NCBI GenBank assembly: GCA_026929865.2
Contig: CM049395.1
Location: 17,430,001-17,494,000, forward strand
Length of the DNA: 64,000 nt
From: Hyperoplus lanceolatus
Lineage: Eukaryota; Chordata; Actinopteri; Uranoscopiformes; Ammodytidae
Reading direction: 5' to 3'
Below are positions 54,861 through 64,000 of this stretch, in pieces. Position numbers and translations under genes: made by a program. Within the stretch, counting starts at the first letter, position 1. Every line of letters starts with the position of its first letter. The notes beneath the pieces are model-generated. The model had not been told where the DNA came from and did no database searches. It saw nothing but the letters and a program-made list of their open reading frames with translations.

Positions 54861-56286
54861 TCCCAAGGTATCAAAATAAAAGCTCTCAAAACAAACATAT
54901 ATTTATACAGAAGTGTATAAAGGAAAAATAATAAATTAAAGGCATAAAAGGATTATTGGTGAAATATAATTATACACCGGTTACACTTACTTTATCTGAA
55001 GTTGTGAGGGGAAAATGTATATTTCCTCTCTACAAAGCTTAAGGCTTTGTGGAATCATAGTTTCTTCTCATGTCTGTTCTTTGGCGTTAAGGTTTTTTTT
55101 TCCATTGTCCTCTTTGGCATTAACTCAGGGCATCATCTTCAGCTTCATCTTTTGAAATGTCATTGCTCCACGGGCCGAGGGATTCCCCCTCCTGTGTAGA
55201 GAGATCACTGTCTAAACTTTAAGATTATTTGCTGATACAGCTAGATTGTTTAATCTTACGAATCCTCATGCTAATAGAGAATTGTTCAGTATCCTGATCA
55301 AGATTACACAAACAAATCAGCTTGCCTGTATGTTGGGCAGATATTGGATATTAAATAAATGTAGCAGATATCAGCTGCCACATAATATCCACTTTGGTTT
55401 ATTAGGTAAAGTGTATTAACGTGTCCCTTCTTACCATCCTTTTATTTTGTTTGGCATTATGTGTTTTATTTAGCTGAGGTCCACTTCATTTGAAGATCCT
55501 AAAACTATATTTTAGGAATAAAATGGAAAGCGTTTGGCACATTGGTAAATGCTAAATTATAAAATAATATAATTTTTTTATTGCCAAGATGATGATGTTG
55601 ACCAGCATACCTGGAAAGTTAAAAGACTAAAGAATATATAGTGTAAAAGAACATGACGTCCAGGTGCAGTGACTTCGGACTGCAGCCATGTTACCTGCAA
55701 TTTTTTTTTAAACATTTATTTAATTTTTCTTAATCAATTAAATCATAATTGAAAGCCTGATTTATATCCCAGAATCCCCCATCATGGTTGCGTACCTGAT
55801 GACCCAACCTGCCCTGCAGCTGCTGCTAGTATTTCTATTTGATTCAGTTTAGAGCGACTGCTATCTAAATATGTCAGCTAAAGTCTTTTTTTCTACCATG
55901 GCATGATCATATAGTAGGATAGGTGATTGGCAGCTTTGATACAAAAATATCAGTACAGGGATCAGCTAAGCCCATATTTGCGGAACCATTGAGAGATGTA
56001 CTGAGAGAAGCTGGGCCTGAGTAGAGTCTGTACCTGTACGTACCTTATCTTAAAAGTGTGATTTACCCCAGAGCAACTCTTGGCAGGGGATTTGATGAAC
56101 TGTGTGTAGGTGAGAGCGGGCAGAGGCACCAAATCATCACCCCGCCAATCTGCAGCATCACTCCCTCTGCAAGAGCACAGTTACAGAAGGCAAACTTGCA
56201 TTCATGAATAGATAAACACACAATAGACAAGCCTCTCTTTTATCACTTTGTTTTATCCATTAATTTCTGTGTCACGTTTCATTACA

Positions 56287-56500
56287 GAGGAGTAGTAGTA
56301 GTAGAAAACTTTATTGTCCCCGTGGGGCAGTTGGGTTTGCGGCACAGTCGCACTTCACTTCATGACATCAGACAAATGACACAAACAGATAGTCCATACA
56401 TCAGACTGACAGACGTAACATGAAGAACATACATTACACACTACAATGCACTAGTAGCCACACTCAGTCCAGAAACTCAAGAGGCCCTCGATGGCAATAT
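56287..56500 (-). repeat. LINE 3' UTR fragment (L2/Rex1-like tail)
   Basis: On the minus strand the fragment ends CCCCACGGGGACAATAAAGT followed by a (CTA)n short tandem tail, the signature of fish L2/Rex1-type LINE 3' ends. No coding part remains. Confidence 0.6.
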
Positions 56501-57067
56501 CACAGCTGGATATTCTATTTATTTTAGGAGTGGCCTTTTTACTTTTTGTCTCCTTCCTCCTTCACTCATAAACTCAAGAACACCCTTTTGCAGTTTATAC
56601 ATTGTAAATTTTTTTCAATTGAAGCCATTGTGTGCCATTGTTTTTGAACGCTGTCCCTGAGTTTGTTTCAGGTCGATGGCTTCAAATGCAGGAAACAATG
56701 ATTTTGCGTTGAGATGAAAGTCGGTGGTACAGCAGCGCAAACAGCCTGTGGATCCAGCCTTTCTTTTAATTAGTGCTGTGTGTCTCCTGCTCTGCGTAGC
56801 AAATTATCATCCACCATCCAGGATGAGTGATTGTGCTACACGACTGTGCGTGGGTGATTGTGTGTACAGGAGGCAGGGGCTGGGAGGGGGGGTCCTATTT
56901 TTTTTTTTTGAACTCCTGTTTTAAGGTATTCCTGAATATGGATTGCAAGATGTTGCGTCCAATATGCTGTTATGTTTCCCAGACCAAATATACATCTCGC
57001 CATAGTAAGCAGCATCTTCCTATTTCAAGGATTTAGCATTAACTATTGACTTACCAACAACCAGCAA

Positions 57068-58145
57068 TAGGGTTGCAAAATTTCGGGAATTTTCAAAGTT
57101 GGAAACTTTCCATGGGAATAAACGGGAATTTACTAAATTTAAAGCAACCCAAATGCACTAAATCCTTCGAACTATGTTATTTCAGTCCTGGCAAACGTTC
57201 TAGACAATAAAAAGCAGTTTTTCCAACTACGTTTTTTGATATTTATGAACATTTAACTTCAAATCAGATTTCTTTAAAGCTTATTGAGACACCCAACTTG
57301 ATATCATATATTGCTTTGTACTAGACCAGGTTTACAGATACAACAAATATAGGTGGGGAAAATATATTTTAGTATAATCTTGACTAAAACAACCAGATTT
57401 CATGCAAGTACACTTGGCAAGTTGCACATAGCACACATCCTACTGCAGGGGTACTGAGGCCATGCCCCCTACATGCACTGTGCATTCCTCCATCACATGG
57501 GGGGGAGGGGCATTTTACTTAATTTTTTTAATGGGTTGGGTTAGACAGATGAGTTATATTTCATCTTTTTGTTGTTCAGTGAAATTATTGATTGTTAATA
57601 AAATTATCAAAACTTGATAAAGTTCTACTTACAAATAAATCTGTTCAAATGTTATGTTTTTTTTATTGTATTAGTTTGCATGGATGTCTGCCTGTGACGG
57701 CAGTGGCGAAGTGGGCAGGGAGGTCGCCTCTGGAGTGCAGGGTCGGAGGTTCGATCCCCCGTCTACCCGCCACATGTCGAAGTGTCCTTGGGCAAGACAT
57801 TGAACCCCGAATTGCTCCCGAGAGTTAGCTTGCACCCTGCGTGGTAGCTGCTGCTATCGGTGTATGAATGTGTGTGTGATTGGGTGAATGTGTACAAAAC
57901 AATGTAAAGCGCTTTGAGTCTGTGAAAAACCAGGGAAAAGCGCTATATAAGTGGAGTCCATTTACCATTTATGACAAAACACAATGTTTACACTTATGTT
58001 TGGATATGAAAAAAAAATTAAATGACCGCCATTCAGTTAATTCCTATAATTCCCAATTTTGAATATTCCCAAAATTCCCAAGCAAAAGTTCCCGTGGAAA
58101 GTTTCCGGAAATTTACCGGAAACTTTCTACCCCTTTGCAACCCTA
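57068..58145 (-). mobile_element. hAT-like non-autonomous transposon, copy 2, with nested SINE
   Basis: Termini TAGGGTTGCAAA and TTTGCAACCCTA are flanked by a perfect 8-bp duplication ACCAGCAA (57060-57067 and 58146-58153). It is copy 1 (43505-44414) in reverse orientation, enlarged by a SINE at 57699-57970. Its right end stops 377 bp before the Ig2 exon. No transposase is encoded. Confidence 0.9.
57699..57970 (+). mobile_element. tRNA-derived SINE nested in hAT copy 2
   Basis: The head has an A-box-like AGTGGCGAAGTGGGC and a canonical B box GGTTCGATCCC (about 57750-57760). The body includes GTGTCCTTGGGCAAGACATT and AAAGCGCTTTGAG, and the 3' end reads GCGCTATATAAG...GTCCATTTACCATTT, a very common fish SINE tail as I recall. 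Comparison with copy 1 shows the insertion interrupting a TGTGAC/TATGAC site, with (A/G)TGAC on both sides as a likely short target duplication. Confidence 0.85.
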
Positions 58146-58522
58146 ACCAGCAACCAAAGATTTAAAAAATAACATCATATTTTGATCCAGCTAAATCATG
58201 ATGTGTGTACGGATATACTGTAGGTGACATCTCTTCTTTCTTTCCAACTGTGCACTGCCCACTTTTATAGCTGTCAGAAAAGCACAGAAGAAAAAACACA
58301 GAGAAACGTGAAGTCAAATAACCCACACCGTAGCAACTTAACAAAACACTTCTTGTTCTGGGGATTTCCATGTTTGTATATGAAGGAACATTTGAATTCT
58401 TGTTTTCTCCATGGCCTTAATTTACTACTTCCTCTGAATCATCCTAAAAACATTTGCCTGTCTGCTAATGTTTGAAGGGAGGGCAGCTTTTTACATCCTT
58501 TGTCTTGTCGTTTGTCTTTCAG

Positions 58523-58825
58523 GAACGCCCAGGTTCACCAGCCAGCCGTCACCCACCACAGTGCATCTAGGGAGCAGCCAGGTGATGGCCTGTGAAGTCA
58601 ACTCAGACCTGGTGCCTTTCAGCCGCTGGGAGAAAGACCGCCAGCCGCTGGAGCTAAGCACCAGGCTGCTCCAGCTGCCCAGCGGAGCCCTAGCCATAAG
58701 CAATGCCTCGGAGGCCGACGCCGGCCTGTACCGCTGTCTGGTGGAAAACGTGGTATCGTCCAAATCCAGCGAAAATCTGGGATCGTCAAAGTCCAGCGAT
58801 GAAGCCCAGCTCCAGATACTGCCAG
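58523..58825 (+). CDS. neo1: Neogenin, coding exon for Ig-like domain 2 (partial gene)
   Basis: This 303-bp exon encodes 101 residues of the second Ig-like domain. It follows a TTTCAG acceptor, starts in phase 1 (G|GA, joining exon A to read AGTPRFTSQP) and ends in phase 1 before GTAATT at 58826. Core residues are present: Cys at 58591-58593 (MACEVN), Trp at 58627-58629 (SRWEKD) and Cys at 58735-58737 (YRCLVEN). The segments PRFTSQP, VNSDLVPF-RWE--RQPL and LPSGALAISNA are closely neogenin-like. Just after the second Cys, a tandem duplication (VVSSKSSEN / LGSSKSSDE) lengthens the F-G loop region by about nine residues relative to the human protein as I remember it. An open frame continues upstream to an ATG at 58468, but that part is intronic polypyrimidine sequence, not a start. 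Confidence 0.9.
58750..58803 (+). repeat. neo1: In-frame 27-bp tandem duplication inside the Ig2 exon
   Basis: Two adjacent 27-bp units (58750-58776 and 58777-58803) encode VVSSKSSEN and LGSSKSSDE. The core codons TCG-TC(C/A)-AA(A/G)-TCC-AGC-GA are nearly identical, while the flanks differ, so the duplication is not brand new. It keeps the frame and adds serine- and lysine-rich residues in the loop after the conserved second cysteine of Ig2. The duplication is read directly; its effect on structure is inference. Confidence 0.8.
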
Positions 58826-60141
58826 GTAATTTGAGAAAATAATGTGTGTTTTTTTTTTCGTTTATAGAAAAGGGGTAAAATGTTGTCCAGTTTTAATATA
58901 CATCATTGAGTTTTTATGTATGGAAGTAAGATTGTATAGTTATAATCTCAATCAGAAACATATGATGTGTATACTGGAATTATTTCAGATTTGTTGGACA
59001 CTGTTCTTCCATTGTTATCTAATCTCTGATAGCCTTTTTCCAGCCTGCCCATGATTGTTGCTGTTAAGCAAACAGTATTGCATCCTTGAATGCATTGCAA
59101 TTAGTGTTTAGAGATTCTATTGAAGAACCTCTTGTGCAGAAAATATAAATTGAAGTTTAATTCAGTGCATCATTTGATTCCAGTGGTATGTGGTGTCCTC
59201 TCTGTTGCTCTTTACCTTCAGCGTGAAGATGTCTGCCTGACTGTAGTAAGAGATGGTGGAATGCCAAACAGAGTGGTCGAACTCCCACTGGAGCTATCGG
59301 TGATGCCGACACTAACTTATCCGTAGCACAAAAGGGGGCTGAATTCATCTGTGGCAGTGTCTCATCTCACCCCTCTAGAAGTTTTATTTACTAAGTTGTT
59401 AAAGCACCAGGCTCCTGGCAGCACAAGAAAGATATTAGAGGTCATAAATCAGACTTCAACAAGACCCCAGTGGAGGTCTTTATCTTTGTATGTCTCATCC
59501 GAGGATGTGTGCTGGAGCAACAAAAGGCTGGATGTATACAGAAAGGCCAGTCGTAAAGCTGTGTAAAGAAACTGGAAGAAAATTGGTTTGGATTCTACAC
59601 GATGTTGATGTACAAAAATACATTTGTGCTTTTTTTGGTTTCTTTGAAGTCCCAACAAACCAGCTTGAGGATAAAAATACTAGTGTTTTCCTGGAGAGAG
59701 ATGACGTGAAAGTGATTTCATCATGCATCTCTGTTTTTTTCTGTTGATGATTAGCATCTAAGCTAAACTCATCGAACGATAAAAAAAAGATGTAGCTTTT
59801 TACACTAACTTTTGTCCTGTGTATGTGCTGGGGGTCACACATGACATTCTGGTTAGTGCAGAGTGCTAGTACTCAGGCAATTAGTTGCAGCTGGAATTAT
59901 ACTGGGGTTTACTTTGAACTCCTAAAGAGCTGAGACTTCAGCTGTCGCACACATCAACATGGACATTATTCATTGGACCACTCTTAGTTTGAATGTCAGC
60001 AATGACTGCCAGTCCTTTTGAAGTTTGGGAGACGGATGACACCCATTACTTTGAAGGCTTCTGCTCTGCCTCATTTAATCACCGTAAACCTTAACCTGAG
60101 CCTTAACCCTGACCTTTATTCTCTCTCTTTCCCCTTTTAAG
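58826..60141 (+). other. neo1: neo1 intron between Ig2 and Ig3 exons (1.3 kb)
   Basis: This short intron opens with GTAATT and ends in a run of pyrimidines with a TTTTAAG acceptor. Joining the flanking exons gives a continuous frame (..LQILPETGEDRKLEFLVQPQ). No repeat or gene is recognised in it. Confidence 0.85.
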
Positions 60142-60292
60142 AAACTGGAGAAGACAGGAAGTTGGAGTTCCTGGTGCAGCCCCAGTCTGTGACCAAGGTG
60201 CTGGGTGCCACCGTGTTGCTGCCCTGCCTGGTCACTGGTTACCCGGTGCCACAAATCCGTTGGATGTTTGGAGACAAGCTGCTTGAAGAAAG
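60142..60292 (+). CDS. neo1: Neogenin, coding exon for first part of Ig-like domain 3
   Basis: This 151-bp exon starts in phase 1 after TTTTAAG (G|AA) and ends in phase 2 (AG|) before the donor GTATGA at 60293. It encodes about 50 residues covering the linker and the N-terminal strands of Ig domain 3: FLVQP, the first Cys at 60225-60227 (LLPCLVTGYPVP) and Trp at 60261-60263 (IRWMF). The second Cys is not in this exon, so the domain is split over two exons; the split fits my memory of DCC/neogenin gene structure. The completing exon was not found up to 64000. The PQ-xxx-KVLGATVLLPC segment is like neogenin Ig3. The ORF runs on past the donor only by chance. Confidence 0.87.
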
Positions 60293-62995
60293 GTATGAGC
60301 ATGACCTCTGGCTGGATTCACAATACCTGTTTAATCCTTCTTTTTTTAATTCACGATGCCCTGAAATGTTAAAAGTTTTTCTTGGGGCATGTGTTTGATC
60401 TTATTTCTGTTGTGGAAATTGTTTGAAACCCACCATTTGAAACCTTACTCATCAAATTCTGCCACTGCTGTGGGATCCTGTATGTGTCAACAGAGACACC
60501 TCAGCTGAGAGACGAGGCTGCAGGGTTTGCCAGCGGAAGGGGAAGTTCACAAATTAAAAGCAATGAGAGTGTCCGGCCTCTGTGCTCGCACGCCGCTGGC
60601 TCTCGTTAGCTCAGGCCCCAAGCAGCTCAAATCCCTCATGGAGCATTGCATCGGGACACGGGAAGTTTGATTCTCACCAATTAAGAAAGTGTTTTGTTTA
60701 CCTTACCCCTTGTGTAGCTGCCCTGTAGAATATTAACTCTGCAACTTTTTAGATCAACATGAAATAGCTGAAATAAGACTCATTCATTTAAAAAATCCAG
60801 CCCCAGAGTGGGATTTCTGCTTTCAGTGAAATTAAATATAAAGTCAGCACACTGGTAACCACAAGCCTTCCAGTGTAGTGTGAGCTAGAATATAATCAGA
60901 CTTTCCCACCTTTAGTTCCAAGCACAGCACCATTTCAAATTAAGTGACTTAAACACCTATGGAATTGTCCGTGAGTACCTCTGACCTCCACTGGGAGCTT
61001 TGCTAAAACGGTACTGATAAATCTACCTAGTATTAATTACAAAACACTATCCGGCGTGCATACATGCTCCGTAAGGTGTCAGCATTGGTAATTAGCAGGT
61101 AAACTCTGAATAGACCTGGGGAAGTCTTGGCGATAATGAAATGGACCCCTATGCTCCTGCCTTTTTAGAACAGAAAAGGATTGTGTGGCAATTACATTAC
61201 CGATACTGCACTTTTGATTTTTAATACCACATTGACAATTAAAAAGAATAGCTGTTGAACTTTCTACTGTCCATTTCAGGCATCACGTGCTAAATAGAAG
61301 AGCTGCTTCTAATTAAGAAAATGTGTGGAGAGCAGTGTAAGATAGAGATATGTCAGTTTTAAGTCTTTTTAAGAGTCTAAATATTATGTTATTCCAAACC
61401 TGTCAGAAGAAAGACATTGCGGTTTCTCTTGGATCACCTCTCCCTATTGCCATGTTAGGCTCCACGGCTGTTATTAAAGTCCTTGATGTCTTCGGTGACA
61501 GATGGGGACAGAGCAAAGAGCTGAAATGGAAATTTAAAACAGGTGGTTGTCTAACTCTTGTTTTGAGAATAGGATTTTGCTCTGTTGAGTTACTGTTCCA
61601 AGTGTAGTACATTGGGATCATATGACACAATGTTTCTGTCTATTGTTACTGTCGGATTAAGCGATCATAGTCATAAATTCTTGATATGACAGAGACATGT
61701 TATACCACTCGTTGGACGCCAACCAATCATAGGTCACATACATGTTGACGATTGGGAGGAGGTGCAGTGATGACATCACCAACAACTCTTTCTAGGAAAT
61801 CAAAGTGAAGTATTCATAGTCACTTTGTTGGGAGGGAGGGAGTTGTCTTTATCCTTGATACATGTAAAGTATATAAATAGGATCCAGAGCATCGTTTGTC
61901 TTCCAATATTATTCATTTTGTACATTATTTATGATTATGTAACTTAATACATACATTTTTTTGTCTTGTTGAACAGATTGACCAAGTAGATGTCGGTCAT
62001 CTGGTGCCTGGTTCTTGTTATTACTTAAATGTAGTTTTTAAAAGAGAAGTATGTCATACTCTATAATGCATTTGGGATACTCTGTTATGAATTATTGAAC
62101 ACGTTCAACTGAAGTATCTCCACCCGGTATCTTGAATGAAAGACTGATATTGCCGTATCAATTACACTATGTCTCATTCTACTATATCATTCCGTTTATG
62201 TATTCACCAGCGTCCCCATCTCAGCCTCAAATTCATTTAGGCTCAGCGAAAGTAAATTTTATTGCCAGTGACAGCAAGCTGACCATTTATTCTGATTAAG
62301 CTCAGCAACACCTTGCCAGAATACATAAACACCTGAAGCTGTTCAGTCAACATGTTTTAAACCACATTCCTGGGGAATGCCCCATGTGTCATCTGTGTGT
62401 CACAGAGAAAACAGGCTTTTTGAATTTCTCAGACGTACCAGTCCTGATGACTCTCATGAAAAGGACAGCCATCCTTTGTTCTTGCGAGTATCACTCCATC
62501 ACCTAATAGAATTCCCCAGCAGTCAATAAAATAGATGAATTATGCATGTCGGCCAGCAACAGGGAATTGACACAGCATGTAAATTCACCCCCCCATCCAG
62601 AGCCTTCTGTCTCCTCTCCTCCTTGTCTTCTCTCCTTCATTTAAATATGACTGTGTATATATTGCATTTACTTGTGTACAAAGAGGGATGCATGGTGTGG
62701 GAAATGTATTTTCTTTTGGACTACTATTGAACTGCGATGAAACCCTCTTACACATATGTCACACATACAAAGATAAGACATATGAAGCAACTTCTTCATT
62801 TGGCTGGTTTCTGGGTGAGAGAAGGAAAATAATGCATACACCCACATGTATGAATGCTAAGGCACACTTTTTTTCATGGTCAAGTCTTCATTTTGAGCAG
62901 GTTACCATGGGAGCCAGAAGTACATGAATGATCTTTAAAAAGGACTTTCAACCCTATTGTCCATGCCACAATACATGTATTATACGGTTCAACAG

Positions 62996-63535
62996 TAATG
63001 CCTCGTTTCCACCGAGTAGAGCGGGTCGGATTGGAGCGGTTCGGTCCGGTCCGGGTAGTTTGGCTTTTCATTTGCCAAAAGTTGGGTAGGGTACTGTTTA
63101 AGTGCACCAAACCGCTCTGAGCCGCTCCTAATTTCGGTACTCCTCCGTTGGAGTACCAGCCGCCTGAAAGGGTGCCGAAAAGGCGGAGCTACACATGCCG
63201 TCCTTTTATTGGTCGAAAGAATCATTTCCGCTGTGTGTAGTCACCTCGGCAAGAGTGAAGAGAGTCTTGTGTTTTGGCGAAAAATTTAAGCGCAGCACTG
63301 TTTATTGTGTGGTGTTTTTCCTCGTCATTAAATTAATCAGTTGGGTACACTGTGTCCCACTGCTACGATGTCACGTAGATGCCGCAGCGAGCACTATTTG
63401 CTCACTGTCTCTTATCAGTTGCACCGAGCCGTTTCTGTCCGTTTACGCTCACAACAACACGGGGGGAATAAATAAAGAAGCGGCTGCTTGACTAAGCAAA
63501 AACGAGAGACCGCTGGCTTGACCACAGTTGTTCCA
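62996..63535. mobile_element. Truncated DNA-transposon-like segment
   Basis: The left end TGCCTCGTTTCCACCGAGTA, then GAGCGG, followed by repeated CGGTTCGGTCCGG motifs, resembles known fish hAT-type termini. The matching inverted end is not found before the LINE tail starting near 63564, so the element is probably cut off or decayed. Confidence 0.45.
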
Positions 63536-63545
63536 GAGCCTGATA

Positions 63546-63563
<18 letters not shown>

Positions 63564-63577
<14 letters not shown>

Positions 63578-64000
63578 TTTTATTTTAGTGGTTTTACAAT
63601 TTTTTACATATGGAAAAAACAAACTAAAGAAAAACAGAATAAGTAAACACGTACAATACATACACAACACCCAACCCCCTCTCCCCTCCCCCTCCCCCTC
63701 CCTCACATAAACAGACAAGGAATACAGAAAAAAAGGGAAATAAATAACAAAGACAAAATTATTAAGAAAATAAGCTATAAATACACAAGAAACAAAACAA
63801 AGCTAAAACAAAAACAAAACTGGGGCAAACCTCACACCTTTTGGTTCCCTAAGTGCCACAGCACTGGGCCCCATATAGCGGGAATTTATGGGGGTGGCCT
63901 GACTGCTCATGTCGTAGCCTTTCCACATGTAGAATGCTCACCATTTCCCTCAGCCAGGTGTCAAATTGGGGGGCCAAGTCGGACTTCCACAGCCTCAGGA
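63564..64000 (-). pseudogene. L1-type LINE: ORF2 C-terminus and 3' UTR (continues past window)
   Basis: On the minus strand, a frame from the window edge to a stop at 63851-63849 encodes about 49 residues (ending FPLYGAQCCGT), including LWKSDLAPQFDTWLREMVSI and LRHEQSGHPHKF, which resemble the C-terminal end of fish L1/Swimmer-like ORF2 proteins. A 3' UTR follows, with a G-rich tract on the minus strand (63703-63675) and a poly(A) stretch at 63573-63563, abutting a (TA)n microsatellite at 63541-63562. The rest lies beyond 64000. Confidence 0.65.

Larger units (their letters stand above)
33341..58522 (+). other. neo1: neo1 intron between Ig1 and Ig2 exons (25.2 kb)
   Basis: The intron opens with GTAAGG and closes with a T-rich tract and CAG at 58520-58522. 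Both flanking junctions are phase 1, so skipping or inserting phase 1-1 exons would keep the frame. It contains a (GA)n tract, a fold-back element, two inverted hAT-like copies, LINE and SINE remnants, and an LTR-like block, each listed separately. In 33500-38900, 39150-41750, 44450-50100, 51200-54100, 54900-56250 and 56530-57050 I recognise no gene or clear repeat; short open frames there have no family signature. Confidence 0.85.
60293..64000 (+). other. neo1: neo1 intron after the Ig3a exon (continues past window)
   Basis: It opens with GTATGA. I searched by eye for the second half of Ig3 (a Tyr-x-Cys motif followed by an acceptor-bounded exon) and found none, so the intron is at least 3.7 kb long. 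From 60300 to 62990 I see nothing but unremarkable intronic DNA. After that come a truncated transposon-like segment and an L1-type 3' end on the minus strand. Confidence 0.8.

Noticed and set aside
58468..58522. ATG at 58468 as an alternative start joined to the Ig2 exon
   Set aside because: The 55 bp are the polypyrimidine tract and acceptor of the intron; the spliced frame from the Ig1 exon is continuous.
60293..64000. Remaining half of Ig3 within the window
   Set aside because: No Tyr-x-Cys Ig motif bounded by an acceptor and donor was found; the exon is presumably beyond 64000.

Overview
The window is vertebrate, almost certainly teleost fish, nuclear DNA. It holds one gene: part of a neogenin (neo1) locus on the + strand. 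Three consecutive coding exons are visible: exon A (33017-33340, first Ig domain), exon B (58523-58825, second Ig domain) and exon C (60142-60292, first part of the third Ig domain). Each has a polypyrimidine tract plus AG acceptor, a GT donor and matching reading phase (1, 1, 1, then 2). The signal-peptide exon lies upstream and the remaining Ig, fibronectin III, transmembrane and cytoplasmic exons lie downstream. The receptor fragment encoded is about 259 residues. I cannot tell whether the gene is the neo1a or neo1b paralogue.

Everything else is intron: at least 33.0 kb of intron 1 (1-33016), a 25.2-kb intron (33341-58522), a 1.3-kb intron (58826-60141) and at least 3.7 kb of the next (60293-64000). 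The introns are rich in very long (CA/GT)n arrays and in fish-type transposable elements. Several element boundaries can be read to the base because target-site duplications survive: two TTAA-flanked ~600-bp elements (1574-2175 and 16351-16950), two TAA-flanked elements that share a terminal motif (14948-15921 and 29106-29323), two hAT-like elements with perfect 8-bp duplications (43505-44414 and 57068-58145, the second carrying a nested tRNA-derived SINE), a 941-bp element full of GGTTGGTTGTCACA motifs (11203-12143), a long fold-back (41807-42126), a LINE reverse-transcriptase 3' end (50124-51000, minus strand) and an L1-type ORF2 3' end (63564-64000, minus strand).

Most interesting points: (1) on the minus strand at 54.3-54.8 kb, one ~90-bp unit equals two separated units joined exactly at a canonical GT-AG boundary, so a 'spliced' and an 'intron-bearing' version of the same sequence sit about 200 bp apart; (2) an in-frame 27-bp tandem duplication within the second Ig domain of neogenin; (3) an interstitial telomere-like array that turns round into a near-perfect palindrome; (4) a perfect 17-bp hairpin and a large fold-back element; (5) a G-quadruplex-type tract in the L1 3' UTR. 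I saw no operon, CRISPR array, phage or other prokaryotic system. No wholly new multi-gene system is visible; the novelty is in repeat architecture and the neogenin exon variant. Short open frames elsewhere are explained by dinucleotide repeats, transposon sequence or chance.
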